64,000 nt of DNA. It comes from Demetria terragena DSM 11295. GTDB lineage: Bacteria > Actinomycetota > Actinomycetes > Actinomycetales > Dermatophilaceae. The first letter of the stretch is position 1, and the number at the start of each line of letters is the position of its first letter. Positions 27,102-35,868 of the stretch are shown piece by piece. The position numbers and the translations under genes were made by a program. The stretch covers positions 310,001-374,000 of the forward strand of contig NZ_AQXW01000003.1 in assembly GCF_000376825.1 (NCBI RefSeq), given 5' to 3'. Under the pieces are notes generated by a model that made no database searches, had not been told where the DNA came from, and was given only the letters and a program-made list of their open reading frames with translations.

Positions 27102-27421
27102 GCGCAGAAGACCTGGAGCGCTACGAAACCGAGCAGGAGTTGGCCCTCTATCGCGAATACCGCGATGTGGTGGGCCTATTCAGCCACGTCGTCGAGACCG
27201 AGCGACGGTTCTACCTCTGCAACGACGTCGACGTGCAGGTACGAGGCGAGGGGAGCGAGGTCTTCTTTGACGTACGGATGACCGACGCGTGGGTGTGGGA
27301 CGTCTACCGGTCAGCGCGATTCGTCAAGAAGGTCCGAGTCATCACCTTCAAGGACGTCAACGTCGAAGAGATCGCCAAGTCCGATCTAGAAGTGCCCAAA
27401 GGCGGGTCGTTTCCCTCATGA
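27098..27421 (+). CDS. DUF2469 conserved actinobacterial protein
   Basis: This 107-residue acidic protein is conserved after rnhB throughout actinobacteria ([51 protein letters not shown]). No biochemical function is known to me. It overlaps both neighbours by ATGA, so it is part of a tightly coupled run. Confidence 0.9.
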   Translation: MSAEDLERYETEQELALYREYRDVVGLFSHVVETERRFYLCNDVDVQVRGEGSEVFFDVRMTDAWVWDVYRSARFVKKVRVITFKDVNVEEIAKSDLEVPKGGSFPS

Positions 27422-28263
27422 CCACGGTCCGCACGGTGGCCGATCTTCGCGCTGCGCTTGCCCCAGAGCGCGCTGCCGGACGGCGCATCGGGCTGGTGCC
27501 AACCATGGGCGCCCTGCACGACGGGCATGCCGCGCTGATCCGCGCCGCCGCCGCAGAGTGCGATGTCGTAGTCGTGTCAGTCTTCGTGAACCCCCGGCAG
27601 TTCGAGGACGCAGGGGACCTTGCGGCGTACCCACGTGATGAGGTGCGCGACGCCGAACTCGCCAGGAACGCCGGTGCCGACCTGATGTTCATCCCCAACC
27701 TCGATGAGGTGTATCCCACCGGTTTCGCCACGTCCGTGCGCGTGACGGGTGTCAGTGAAACCCTGGAAGGCGCCGCCCGCGGGCCGGTGCACTTCGACGG
27801 GGTGGCGACCGTGGTCACGAAGTTGTTCACCATGACTGGCCCGGACGCGGCCTACTTCGGGCGGAAGGATGCCCAACAAGTGGTCGTGGTGCGCCGACTC
27901 GTCACTGACCTCAACCTCCCAGTGGAGATTCGAGCCATCGATACGGTGCGCGAGCCAGACGGCCTTGCCTTGTCCAGCCGCAACGTGCGACTCACGGCGA
28001 ACGACCGATCAAGGGCCCTCGTCCTGCGGCGTGCACTGCAGGCGGTGCGAACGGCCTACGAATCCAATGCGCGTGACCCCGAGGAGGCTCGGGAGGCAGG
28101 CATGATTCCGTTGCGGGAGCAAGGGATTGAGCCTGAATACCTCGCGCTGGTCGACCCGGACACTCTGCAGCCAGTAGCCAGCATGGCGGAGCGCCCGGTG
28201 CTGGTCGCGGTCGCGGCCAAGGTGGGCGACGTCCGCTTGATTGACAACGAGTTGCTGTCCTGA
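27418..28263 (+). CDS. panC: Pantoate--beta-alanine ligase
   Basis: PanC (281 residues) joins pantoate and beta-alanine with ATP in the last step to pantothenate. The nucleotide motif is LVPTMGALHDGHAALI. Others are VVSVFVNPRQFEDAGDL, DAAYFGRKDAQQ, and the KMSKS-like EPDGLALSSRNVRLT. ATG 27418 overlaps the DUF2469 stop; longer readings only shadow that gene. panB follows 15 bases later. Confidence 0.95.
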   Translation: MTTVRTVADLRAALAPERAAGRRIGLVPTMGALHDGHAALIRAAAAECDVVVVSVFVNPRQFEDAGDLAAYPRDEVRDAELARNAGADLMFIPNLDEVYPTGFATSVRVTGVSETLEGAARGPVHFDGVATVVTKLFTMTGPDAAYFGRKDAQQVVVVRRLVTDLNLPVEIRAIDTVREPDGLALSSRNVRLTANDRSRALVLRRALQAVRTAYESNARDPEEAREAGMIPLREQGIEPEYLALVDPDTLQPVASMAERPVLVAVAAKVGDVRLIDNELLS

Positions 28264-28278
28264 CCAGGAGGTCGCGAA

Positions 28279-29163
28279 ATGTCTACTCGCCCAGACCCGT
28301 CCACGACTGACGCCACTCGGCGTCCGGTGTCGGTGACCGGTGTTGCCCGCATGAAGGAACGGGGCGAGCGCATTGTCATGGTCACTGCCTACGACTTTCC
28401 GAGCGCACGTGTCGCTGAACGTGCGGGCGTCGACGTCGTGCTTGTGGGCGACTCCGGCGCCATGACCGTGCTCGGATATGACTCGACGGTGCCCGTGACT
28501 GTCGACGAGATGCTGGTCTTGGTTCGCGCGGTGCGGCGCGGTCTCCAGACGCCGCTGCTCGTCGGCGATCTTCCTTTCGGGTCCTATGAGTTGTCCGATG
28601 AGCAGGCCGTCGCCACGGCTCTGAGATTTGTGAAAGAGGGCGGCTGTGAGGCGGTCAAACTCGAAGGTGGCGGGCCGACCTCGGCCGCTCGCGCGCGAGC
28701 GATCGTCGCCGCCGGGATACCCGTGATGGGGCACGTCGGGCTGACGCCGCAGACCGCGAACGCCCTTGGTGGTTACCGCGCGCAGGGACGCACTGTGGAC
28801 GCGGCGCTGCGGGTCGCGAGAGAGGCGGCGGCGCTGCAAGAAGCGGGCTGCTTCTCACTCGTATTCGAGGCCGTACCGACCGCAGTCGCTGGCGAGATCA
28901 TGGCGCGAACGACGGTGCCAGTTATTGGCATTGGGGCAGGCGAGGTCACCGACGGCCAGGTCTTGGTGTTCCACGACCTGCTCGGAATACGCGATGGTCA
29001 AGGCGCTCGCTTTGTGAAGCGTTACGCCGATCTGCAGGATGCGATGGTGGCCGGAGTGCAGGCATACGCCGAGGACGTGCGTTCAGGCGACTACCCGCAG
29101 GCAGAGCACAGTTATGCCATTGATGGTCAGGTGCTCGCAGAGTTTCGGAATGCCCTGAGTTAG
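28279..29163 (+). CDS. panB: 3-methyl-2-oxobutanoate hydroxymethyltransferase
   Basis: PanB (294 residues) makes ketopantoate from 2-oxoisovalerate, the first committed step to pantothenate. The family motifs are MVTAYDFPSARVAERAGVD, LVGDSGAMTVLGYDST, VGDLPFGSYE, VKLEGG, GIPVMGHVGLTPQ and VIGIGAG. AGGAGG lies 8 bases before the ATG. It is paired with panC in one operon. Confidence 0.95.
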   Translation: MSTRPDPSTTDATRRPVSVTGVARMKERGERIVMVTAYDFPSARVAERAGVDVVLVGDSGAMTVLGYDSTVPVTVDEMLVLVRAVRRGLQTPLLVGDLPFGSYELSDEQAVATALRFVKEGGCEAVKLEGGGPTSAARARAIVAAGIPVMGHVGLTPQTANALGGYRAQGRTVDAALRVAREAAALQEAGCFSLVFEAVPTAVAGEIMARTTVPVIGIGAGEVTDGQVLVFHDLLGIRDGQGARFVKRYADLQDAMVAGVQAYAEDVRSGDYPQAEHSYAIDGQVLAEFRNALS

Positions 29164-29193
29164 GTCAATCGCTCGGCGCTACGGCGTCGGGTG

Positions 29194-29202
29194 TTGTCCA
29201 CA
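29194..29202 (+). promoter_or_regulatory. DnaA-box-like site TTGTCCACA
   Basis: An exact match to the actinobacterial DnaA box consensus TTGTCCACA, in the panB-yraN gap. A second box lies 41 bases on in the same orientation. Confidence 0.5.
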
Positions 29203-29234
29203 AACGTGGGGTGTGGTGGGCGCGCGGACGGTAC

Positions 29235-29243
29235 TTATCCACA
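29235..29243 (+). promoter_or_regulatory. DnaA-box-like site TTATCCACA
   Basis: An exact match to the classical DnaA box TTATCCACA, upstream of yraN-comM-dprA. Confidence 0.5.
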
Positions 29244-29308
29244 CCCCGATCCGTGAGGCTTCGCCACGGCGTCCTATTCGGACACAGTCATGGGCAGAGG
29301 TGATGCCG

Positions 29309-29701
29309 ATGATGACAAATGGATCCGCGACCGAAAACCCGCGCGGTGCGCTGGGACGGTTCGGCGAAGAGACTGCTGCTCGCTACCTGTTGGCGCACGG
29401 CTATGAGGTGTTGGCGCGGAACTGGCGCTGTGGTCGTGAAGGCGAGCTCGACGTGGTGGCGCTCTCACCGCAGCGTGACTGTGTGGTGGTCGTTGAGGTC
29501 AAGACCCGGCGGAGCACGCAGTATGGGTCGCCCTTGGAGGCCGTTACCTGGGCCAAGGCTAGGCGTCTGCGTCGACTTGCTGGGGCGTGGTGTCAGGCCA
29601 ACGAACCCAGCGCTCCGTATGTGCGCATCGACGTGATCGGAGTCCTGGTCTTGGGCGATCGACCACCTCAGATCACACATGTCGAGGCGGTGGGCTCATG
29701 A
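29309..29701 (+). CDS. YraN/UPF0102 nuclease-fold protein
   Basis: About 130 residues with the restriction-endonuclease-like core: LGRFGEETAARYLLAHGYEV, CGREGELDVVALS and VVVVEVKTRRSTQYGSP (E...D...ExK). The family is often found beside comM and dprA. Its role is unproven, though it is suspected to act on DNA. ATG 29309 is chosen because AGAGG lies 8 bases upstream. It overlaps comM by ATGA. Confidence 0.88.
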   Translation: MMTNGSATENPRGALGRFGEETAARYLLAHGYEVLARNWRCGREGELDVVALSPQRDCVVVVEVKTRRSTQYGSPLEAVTWAKARRLRRLAGAWCQANEPSAPYVRIDVIGVLVLGDRPPQITHVEAVGS

Positions 29702-31233
29702 GTTTGGGGCGAACACGAAGCGTCGCGCTTTCGGGCCTAGAGGGCCGCATTGTTGAGGTCGAGGCGGATCTCGCATCGGGTCTCCCATATTTCGCCGTCA
29801 GCGGCCTACCGGATGCTGCATGTGCTCAGGCACCGGCTCGGGTGCGCGCAGCGGTGACAAACTCCGGGCTGCCGCTTCCTGGGCAACGGATCCTGGTCAA
29901 TCTGTCGCCGGCTTCCCTTCCGAAGACAGGAGCGAGGTTTGACCTCGCGATCGCGATGGCGGTGCTGGCCGCGAGTCAGACGGTGCCGCCCGAAGAGGTC
30001 GCCAACGCGGTGCATCTTGGCGAATTGGGTCTCGACGGGACCGTCCGGGCCGTGACGGGAGTCCTGCCTGCGGTGTTGGCGGCCGAGGCTGCGGGCATCC
30101 GTACCGTCGTGGTTCCTTTGGCGAACGGGCCGGAGGCCGCGCTGGTTGATGGCATGACGGTTCTCGCGGTGAACGACTTGACCGAGGCGGTGCAGCAACA
30201 TCGGGCACGCCATCGAGGAGTGCCACTGGAGCCGAGGGAGATGCCCCTTCCAGGTCGCCGAAGCGATCAATCACCACCGGACCTGGCGGATGTCGCAGGC
30301 CAGGATGAGGCGCGAGTGGCACTGGAGATTGCTGCGGCAGGCGGCCACCACCTCGCCATGATCGGACCACCGGGCGCAGGCAAGACCATGCTGGCCGAAC
30401 GTCTCCCGGGTTTGCTCCCCACCCTGAACCGGGATGCCGCGCTGGAGGCTACCGCCGTGCACTCAGTCCTCGGTGAACTGGATGGGCGGCTACTCATTGA
30501 TCGCGCGCCTTTCGTGGCGCCCCACCATGGCGCCTCGATGACCGCCATCATCGGAGGTGGGTCCGGGCGCGTGCAGCCAGGCGCGGTGTCTCGTGCGAAC
30601 CACGGAATCCTGTTCCTCGACGAGGCCCCAGAGTTTCGACGAGACGTACTGGATGCATTACGTCAGCCGCTTGAAGGCGGTCTCGTTCGGATCGCCAGAG
30701 GTGATCGCGTCGTGAGTTATCCGGCTAACTTTCAACTTGTCTTGGCGGCCAACCCGTGTCGCTGTGGGAAGAGGTACGGATCCGGTGCGGGGTGCACCTG
30801 CTCGCCCGTCGTGCAACGCACCTACCTCGCCAAATTGTCCGGCCCCCTCATGGACCGTGTTGATCTCCAACTCTCGGTATTTCCGGTGACGCGCGCGGCG
30901 CTTCGCAGCGAGCCCGGCGAATCGACTGCCGTGGTCGCTGAACGGGTCGCGGCAGCACGCGAATTACAGGGCCGACGATGGGCCGGGACGCCCTGGGCAA
31001 CGAACAGCCAGGTCCCCGGATCGATTCTCAGAGAACGGAACTGGCGGCTTCCGGCGACCGAGACCCGCATGCTTGATCGTGCTCTTGAGCGCGGCAGCCT
31101 GACCTTGCGTGGCTATGACCGCTGCCTACGCGTGGCATGGACGGTCAGTGATCTTGGCGGCCGAGAGAGGCCAACGTCTGACGACTTGTTGCGCGCGCTC
31201 GCGCTTCGGGGTGCGGTCAGCGAGGCGGCATGA
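29698..31233 (+). CDS. ComM/YifB family Mg-chelatase-like AAA+ ATPase
   Basis: The 511-residue protein has an N-terminal Lon-like domain (about 1-165), then the Mg-chelatase AAA+ core with Walker A GPPGAGKTML and Walker B GILFLDEAPEF. A zinc-like Cys cluster (NPCRCGKRYGSGAGCTC) follows. The C-terminal segment is typical of ComM. ComM is a helicase that extends heteroduplex branches during natural transformation. It sits between yraN and dprA with ATGA overlaps at both ends. ATG 29698 is used; readings from 29587 only extend into yraN. Confidence 0.93.
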   Translation: MSLGRTRSVALSGLEGRIVEVEADLASGLPYFAVSGLPDAACAQAPARVRAAVTNSGLPLPGQRILVNLSPASLPKTGARFDLAIAMAVLAASQTVPPEEVANAVHLGELGLDGTVRAVTGVLPAVLAAEAAGIRTVVVPLANGPEAALVDGMTVLAVNDLTEAVQQHRARHRGVPLEPREMPLPGRRSDQSPPDLADVAGQDEARVALEIAAAGGHHLAMIGPPGAGKTMLAERLPGLLPTLNRDAALEATAVHSVLGELDGRLLIDRAPFVAPHHGASMTAIIGGGSGRVQPGAVSRANHGILFLDEAPEFRRDVLDALRQPLEGGLVRIARGDRVVSYPANFQLVLAANPCRCGKRYGSGAGCTCSPVVQRTYLAKLSGPLMDRVDLQLSVFPVTRAALRSEPGESTAVVAERVAAARELQGRRWAGTPWATNSQVPGSILRERNWRLPATETRMLDRALERGSLTLRGYDRCLRVAWTVSDLGGRERPTSDDLLRALALRGAVSEAA

Positions 31234-32321
31234 GTTACTCACCTGAACGACGAGCCCGCATGGCGTTTGCTCGACTGACTGAGCCGTGTTCGAAGCAGGC
31301 GCGGGTCGAGATCAATGACTTTGGCTATGTGGACGCATTGGCGCGCGTTCTCGCGGGGCAGTCGCGGCTGTCCGGGACGGTCTGCGGTCGTGCGCAACAG
31401 CTCGACCTCGATCGAGAGGTGCGGGCTACCACGTTGTGTCAGTCGCGAGTCGTCATTCCGGGGGACCCGGACTGGCCTACCGGCTTCGACGACCTGGAGC
31501 ACCCACCGCACTGTGTGTGGGTACGAGGCGGCGGGAGGCTCTCGGACCTGGCCGCTGTTGGTGTCGCCGTCGTGGGTGCCCGAGGCTCGACCAGTTATGG
31601 GAACCATGTGGCCGCCGAGCTCGGATATGGACTCACCGCGCAAGGCGCTGTCGTCGTGTCGGGGGCGGCCTTCGGCATCGACGCAGCCGTGCACCGGGGC
31701 GCGCTTGCTGCTGATGGGCCAACCGTCGCGGCCCTCGCGTGCGGGGTAGATCGGGCCTACCCGGCTGCACATGCTGATTTGCTGGACCAGATCGTGCGAG
31801 ATGGCCTCATCGTGTCCGAGGCGCCACCGGGCGCATTGCCGCTCCGCTCGCGCTTCTTGGCACGTAATCGGCTGATCGCGGCCGCGAGTCGAGGGACGAT
31901 CGTGATTGAGGCGGGCCGGCGCTCTGGTTCACTCAATACTGCTGGCTGGGCGGTGACCTTAGGACGTCCGGTGGGTGCCGTTCCAGGCCCGGTCACGTCT
32001 GCCGCGAGCGCGGGAACCAATGCGTGGATTCGCGAGCATGCCGCAGAACTGGTGACCGCAACCGATGAGGTGATCGAGCTGGTCGGCGAGATGGGAGCAG
32101 ACCTCGCCGAAGAGCCCCGCGGCCCGCGGCGGCCGGAGGATGATCTTGACCCGACCGAAATGGCGGTGTGGGAGGCGGTGAGTCCCCATCGCGTCCGGCA
32201 GGCCCAGCAGGTTGCCGTGGATGCTGGCGTAGATCTCGCGCAGTGCCAGGTACTCCTTGCTGGCTTGGAGGTGCGCGGCTTTGTTGGGCGAGATCATCAC
32301 GGCTGGCGGCGGACTCCATGA
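31230..32321 (+). CDS. dprA: DNA-processing protein DprA
   Basis: The 363-residue DprA has a Rossmann-like core with VAVVGARGSTSYGNHVAAEL, VVVSGAAFGIDAAVHRGAL, RFLARNRLIAAAS and VIEAGRRSGSLNTAGWA. A C-terminal winged-helix follows (about 300-360). It loads RecA on incoming single-stranded DNA. It is coupled to comM by ATGA. The pair suggests DNA uptake or a related recombination function, but no uptake machinery is in this window. Confidence 0.94.
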   Translation: MSYSPERRARMAFARLTEPCSKQARVEINDFGYVDALARVLAGQSRLSGTVCGRAQQLDLDREVRATTLCQSRVVIPGDPDWPTGFDDLEHPPHCVWVRGGGRLSDLAAVGVAVVGARGSTSYGNHVAAELGYGLTAQGAVVVSGAAFGIDAAVHRGALAADGPTVAALACGVDRAYPAAHADLLDQIVRDGLIVSEAPPGALPLRSRFLARNRLIAAASRGTIVIEAGRRSGSLNTAGWAVTLGRPVGAVPGPVTSAASAGTNAWIREHAAELVTATDEVIELVGEMGADLAEEPRGPRRPEDDLDPTEMAVWEAVSPHRVRQAQQVAVDAGVDLAQCQVLLAGLEVRGFVGRDHHGWRRTP

Positions 32322-32387
32322 ACGCGACGTACGCTAGCCAAGGCCCCGCCGGATGGCGACCGGCGCAGAGGTGGAAGGACGCTACCG

Positions 32388-32666
32388 ATGATGGAGATTT
32401 TCTCCAGCCCGCTGGGGATCCCGATCTACTTGTGCATGGTGGTGCTCTTCGTCGCGTTCATCGGCCATCGATCAACTCCCCGAAGGTTGCGAATTCCGTT
32501 GCGAGAGTGGAATTTCTCGGTGGTGTGGTCCAACGCGCTTGAAGGTTGCCGAGTGCTTACGACGGCTGGCGGTCAGCGAAACGAGGCACGCGAGAAATTC
32601 CTCGATGACGCGCAGAAGGCGCGTCGTCGCAAGGCTCCGGATTCGACAGACGGCACTGCTGACTAG
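32388..32666 (+). CDS. Small single-pass membrane protein, hypothetical
   Basis: The 92-residue protein has an N-terminal hydrophobic helix (about residues 9-27) and a basic, Lys/Arg-rich cytoplasmic or nucleic-acid-facing tail (EKFLDDAQKARRRKAP). GGAAGGA precedes the ATG by about 8 bases. It overlaps the end of the convergent TetR gene by 4 bases. I do not recognise it. Confidence 0.6.
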   Translation: MMEIFSSPLGIPIYLCMVVLFVAFIGHRSTPRRLRIPLREWNFSVVWSNALEGCRVLTTAGGQRNEAREKFLDDAQKARRRKAPDSTDGTAD

Positions 32667-33367
32667 GGAGTGCTGAAGCGGGCGGCGCCTCGGATGGAAC
32701 CGTCACGGTATCCAGCATGTACACCGGCGAGGACGACATCGACTGCTGCATCGAAGAAATCCCTGGCGGCGGCTGGAAGCTCCTGGTCGCCCACCACAAA
32801 GTTGGACATGTACGCCACGACTTCCTTGCGGGATGGGGAGGCGTTGGTGGTGGCCTTGAGCCGATCCAAGATGGCCGAGCTGTTCAACTTGCTCCCTCGA
32901 CCTGCGTCTGCGCTGGCGATCACGCCGAGCGCAGTGCTGAGGATCTGGGCGCACGCTAGCCCGGCGGGACGGACCCCCGCCGCGAGAAGCCATCCGATCC
33001 CCAATTCCAGAATCTGCGCGCCTTTGGGAATCTTGGGACCTAAGGCCATGAGCCAGGCTGCGGTGCCAGGGTAGGGAGTGACGGCGCAGTAGAGGTCTCC
33101 TGTGAGTTTGCGGAAGGCTTCGCGGTAATCGGGGACATCCGGTGGCGGTACCTCGACCTCCTCGAGGATGGATTCCACCACGCTTTGAAGTAGCTCCTGC
33201 CGTCCGGAGGTGTGGTGGTAGATCGTCGACGGTGACGCGTGTGCCGCTCGCTCCAGGTCACGCATAGTCCACCCGTGCAAGCCCCGATCGGCGCTAAGTT
33301 CTCGCGCTGCCTGAGTAATTTGCGCGGCCGCGCCGGATGGGCGCGGGCCCAGGTTTGGACTACTCAT
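32663..33367 (-). CDS. TetR-family transcriptional regulator
   Basis: The 234-residue regulator has an N-terminal TetR helix-turn-helix at about residues 12-58 (WTMRDLERAAHASPSTIYHH) and a divergent ligand-binding C-terminal half. ATG 33367 has AGGGG upstream. A perfect 17-bp palindrome 60 bases upstream (33427-33443) is a likely operator, so it probably represses itself. The only other gene with a start nearby is xerC, on the opposite strand. The ligand is unknown. Confidence 0.87.
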   Translation of the reverse strand: MSSPNLGPRPSGAAAQITQAARELSADRGLHGWTMRDLERAAHASPSTIYHHTSGRQELLQSVVESILEEVEVPPPDVPDYREAFRKLTGDLYCAVTPYPGTAAWLMALGPKIPKGAQILELGIGWLLAAGVRPAGLACAQILSTALGVIASADAGRGSKLNSSAILDRLKATTNASPSRKEVVAYMSNFVVGDQELPAAARDFFDAAVDVVLAGVHAGYRDGSIRGAARFSTP

Positions 33368-33426
33368 CGCTGTACCCCTCTGCCTTGCCCCTGGTGATGC
33401 GTCAGTAGACGTCAAACATATTGCAC

Positions 33427-33443
33427 TTGGAACATCGTTCCAA
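33427..33443. promoter_or_regulatory. Candidate TetR operator palindrome
   Basis: TTGGAAC-ATC-GTTCCAA is a perfect 7-3-7 palindrome upstream of the TetR gene and 90 bases before xerC. Size and symmetry fit TetR dimers. Confidence 0.65.
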
Positions 33444-33532
33444 TACCCTTCCGAATGACGACGGTCGACCGCACAGCTCAGGGGGCTGTGTCGGTCGACT
33501 GAGTCGTGAGAGGGCCCGCATAGGCTGGTGCA

Positions 33533-34441
33533 GTGACCGATCTACGGGACGCTCTCCCCGCGTTCGAGCGCCATCTCCGCGCCGAACGCAATCGGTCGGC
33601 GCACACCACACGGGCCTACTGCGGCGATGTCGAGCACTTGATTCACCATCTTGATGAGGTCGGCACCTCGACATGGGACGAGGTGCGCCTGTCGGATCTG
33701 CGCTCCTGGTTGGCTGCGATGGCCCAGGCCGGAGCCGCCCGCTCCACGGTGTCGAGGCGTTCTGCGGCGGTCCGTACGTTCTTTCGGTGGGCGCGGCGTA
33801 CGAACGTCGTCGCCATCGACCCCTCACTACGCCTCGTCGCGCCACGCCGCAACCGACACCTTCCGGGAGTCCTGCGCCCCCACGACGCGACTGACCTGAT
33901 GGACCTTGCCGCAGTGGCGGCTGATGACGCCGACCCTGCCCACGTCCGCAATCGCGCCATGCTCGAGTTGTTGTATGCCAGCGGAATCCGCGTGAGCGAG
34001 CTGGTGGGCCTCGACCTCGACGACCTCGACGTCGACCAGCGGGTGGTGCGGGTGATCGGGAAGGGCGACCGTGAACGAACCGTGCCGTTTGGGATTCCGG
34101 CAGCCGCAGCCCTCGAGGCATGGCTGGTGCAGGGGCGCCCTCAGTTGGTGCGGAGTACCAGTGGGGCTGCGGTCTTCCTTGGGGTGCGCGGCGGCCGGAT
34201 CGATCCGCGGCAGGTACGCGAAGAGGTGCACCGCTTGCTCGCGCACCTTCCGGATGCACCGGATCTGGGCCCGCACGGCCTACGGCACAGCGCGGCAACT
34301 CATTTGCTGGACGGGGGAGCAGACCTGCGCATGGTCCAAGAACTGTTGGGGCACGCAAGTCTCGCGACGACACAGATTTATACCCATGTTTCGACCGAGC
34401 GACTGCGCTCTTCGTTCCAACAGGCCCATCCTCGGGCCTAA
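33533..34441 (+). CDS. xerC: Tyrosine recombinase XerC
   Basis: The 302-residue recombinase resolves chromosome dimers at dif with XerD. It has a SAM-like N-domain (about 5-90) and a catalytic domain with all key residues: Arg153 (SGIRVSEL), Lys177, His248 and Arg251 (HGLRHSAATHLL), His274 and Tyr283 (IYTHV). It starts at GTG 33533. TAGGCT lies 6 bases before the GTG, compatible with a leaderless start. The position after dprA is the standard actinobacterial location. Confidence 0.93.
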   Translation: MTDLRDALPAFERHLRAERNRSAHTTRAYCGDVEHLIHHLDEVGTSTWDEVRLSDLRSWLAAMAQAGAARSTVSRRSAAVRTFFRWARRTNVVAIDPSLRLVAPRRNRHLPGVLRPHDATDLMDLAAVAADDADPAHVRNRAMLELLYASGIRVSELVGLDLDDLDVDQRVVRVIGKGDRERTVPFGIPAAAALEAWLVQGRPQLVRSTSGAAVFLGVRGGRIDPRQVREEVHRLLAHLPDAPDLGPHGLRHSAATHLLDGGADLRMVQELLGHASLATTQIYTHVSTERLRSSFQQAHPRA

Positions 34442-34448
34442 GTCGCCC

Positions 34449-35798
34449 TCAGCGGCGCAGGAGATCTGGTCTTCGATCGGTGTCCTCCTTCAGCGCATCT
34501 GCGCCGTAAAGGTCGACCCACGCCAGGCATACCTCCAGCACGGTGCCGCGGGAGGACACGGGCGCCCCGAGAAATTCCTCGGCCCGCGCGATGCGGTAGC
34601 GCACCGTGTTGGGGTGAACGAACAGCGCGGCAGCCGTGGCATCGACATCGCGGCCGTGGCGCAGGAACGACAACACCGTCGTGCGTACGGTCTGTCGGCT
34701 CGGTCCTAGGAGCGGTCCCAGTTCGCGGCGCACCATTTCTTTGGCCAGGTCGGACATCCCGAGGAGGGTGAGCATTTCGATGTCCGCGTAGTTGAGTACG
34801 CGGCCTGCGGCACCGTGTACGCCGAGGTGCTGAGCCGCAGCAGCCTGGTGGTGGCTGACCCGGAAACCGGCGATGCCGCGCTGTGGGCGCCCCACGGCGA
34901 GGCGCAGTGTTCGCTCCTCCAAGAACTCCGCGAGCGAGGAGAAGTCCTCCGTCGGTTCGGTGGGTGTGGCCACCCAACCCCACACTTCTCGGCTACCGGC
35001 GAGCATGGTGAGCGGCGCCGGCAGGCCGACCCGACGGCAGATCTGCGGTGCGATCTCGGATAAAGGCGCGGCAGCGTCCGCGGTGGCGTCCGACCAGATC
35101 ACGAACGCGGTCTGCCACGGCGTGAGGCGGTGACCGAGAGTCTGCTCGACATCGTCCGGTGGCGGGATGTCGTCCAGGAGCGACTGGATCGCCTCGACGC
35201 GACGGGCCAGGGCGCCTTCTTGGCTGCGGCGGCGCTCGGCGGCGTAGCTCTCGATGAGCGACTCCACGGAGTCATCCATCCACCGGGCCGCGCGAGTCCA
35301 GAGATGGATGAGCGCCGCATCTCGGGTGACGCCCTCCGGTAGGTCGCTATCGGTCCGGTCGGTGAGGTAGGTAAAGACGCCTCCATGCGCCACTCGGTAG
35401 ACCTTCAGCAGGACATTGATATCGAGTTGACGCCGAGCGATCGACTCCGAGAACCCGGTGGCTGCGGGCGGAAGTGCAAGATGGTAGTCGTCGCCGAGCC
35501 CGACGAGAAAGCTCCGCCAGTGCGCGCGAGTCGATGCGTGCAGTTCCTCACTGAGGAGCGGGTCACGGGCGATCTCGGGGATCGCCGCCATGATCTGACG
35601 GTCCACCGTCTCCACGAAGGCGTTGACCTCGGCTTCGGTCAGTGACGCCTGGGCGAAGGCGGCACTCCATTGGGTCAGGTCAGGTTCGTCATTCACCAGG
35701 TCAGCAAAGCACGGCACGTTGGTGCGGGGCACAGGTTCGCCCGAGGAGATTCCAGTCAGTGGCACACACCTTGTAATCCGCCACAGGCGGGGTGACAC
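34449..35798 (-). CDS. PucR/CdaR-type transcriptional regulator
   Basis: The 449-residue protein has a C-terminal PucR helix-turn-helix (FLRHGRDVDATAAALFVHPN then TVRYRIARAEEFLG, about residues 380-420). A GGDEF-like middle (GVAGFRVSHHQ region) precedes it, along with an N-terminal sensor of about 200 residues. It is divergent from the GMC oxidoreductase and aldehyde dehydrogenase genes and probably controls them. The start is uncertain: GTG 35798 lies close to the palindrome 35809-35833, and GTG 35765 is an alternative with AAGG upstream. Confidence 0.85.
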   Translation of the reverse strand: MSPRLWRITRCVPLTGISSGEPVPRTNVPCFADLVNDEPDLTQWSAAFAQASLTEAEVNAFVETVDRQIMAAIPEIARDPLLSEELHASTRAHWRSFLVGLGDDYHLALPPAATGFSESIARRQLDINVLLKVYRVAHGGVFTYLTDRTDSDLPEGVTRDAALIHLWTRAARWMDDSVESLIESYAAERRRSQEGALARRVEAIQSLLDDIPPPDDVEQTLGHRLTPWQTAFVIWSDATADAAAPLSEIAPQICRRVGLPAPLTMLAGSREVWGWVATPTEPTEDFSSLAEFLEERTLRLAVGRPQRGIAGFRVSHHQAAAAQHLGVHGAAGRVLNYADIEMLTLLGMSDLAKEMVRRELGPLLGPSRQTVRTTVLSFLRHGRDVDATAAALFVHPNTVRYRIARAEEFLGAPVSSRGTVLEVCLAWVDLYGADALKEDTDRRPDLLRR

Positions 35799-35808
35799 AG
35801 TGTGGAAT

Positions 35809-35833
35809 ACATCACAAGCGACCGATGTGATGT
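35809..35833. promoter_or_regulatory. Inverted repeat between PucR and GMC oxidoreductase genes
   Basis: Arms ACATCACA (35809-35816) and TGTGATGT (35826-35833) are separated by 9 bases, about 35 bases before the oxidoreductase start. It is a likely operator for the adjacent PucR regulator. Confidence 0.55.
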
Positions 35834-35868
35834 GGATGACACGCTGAGGTCCTCAACCGAAGGGACGA

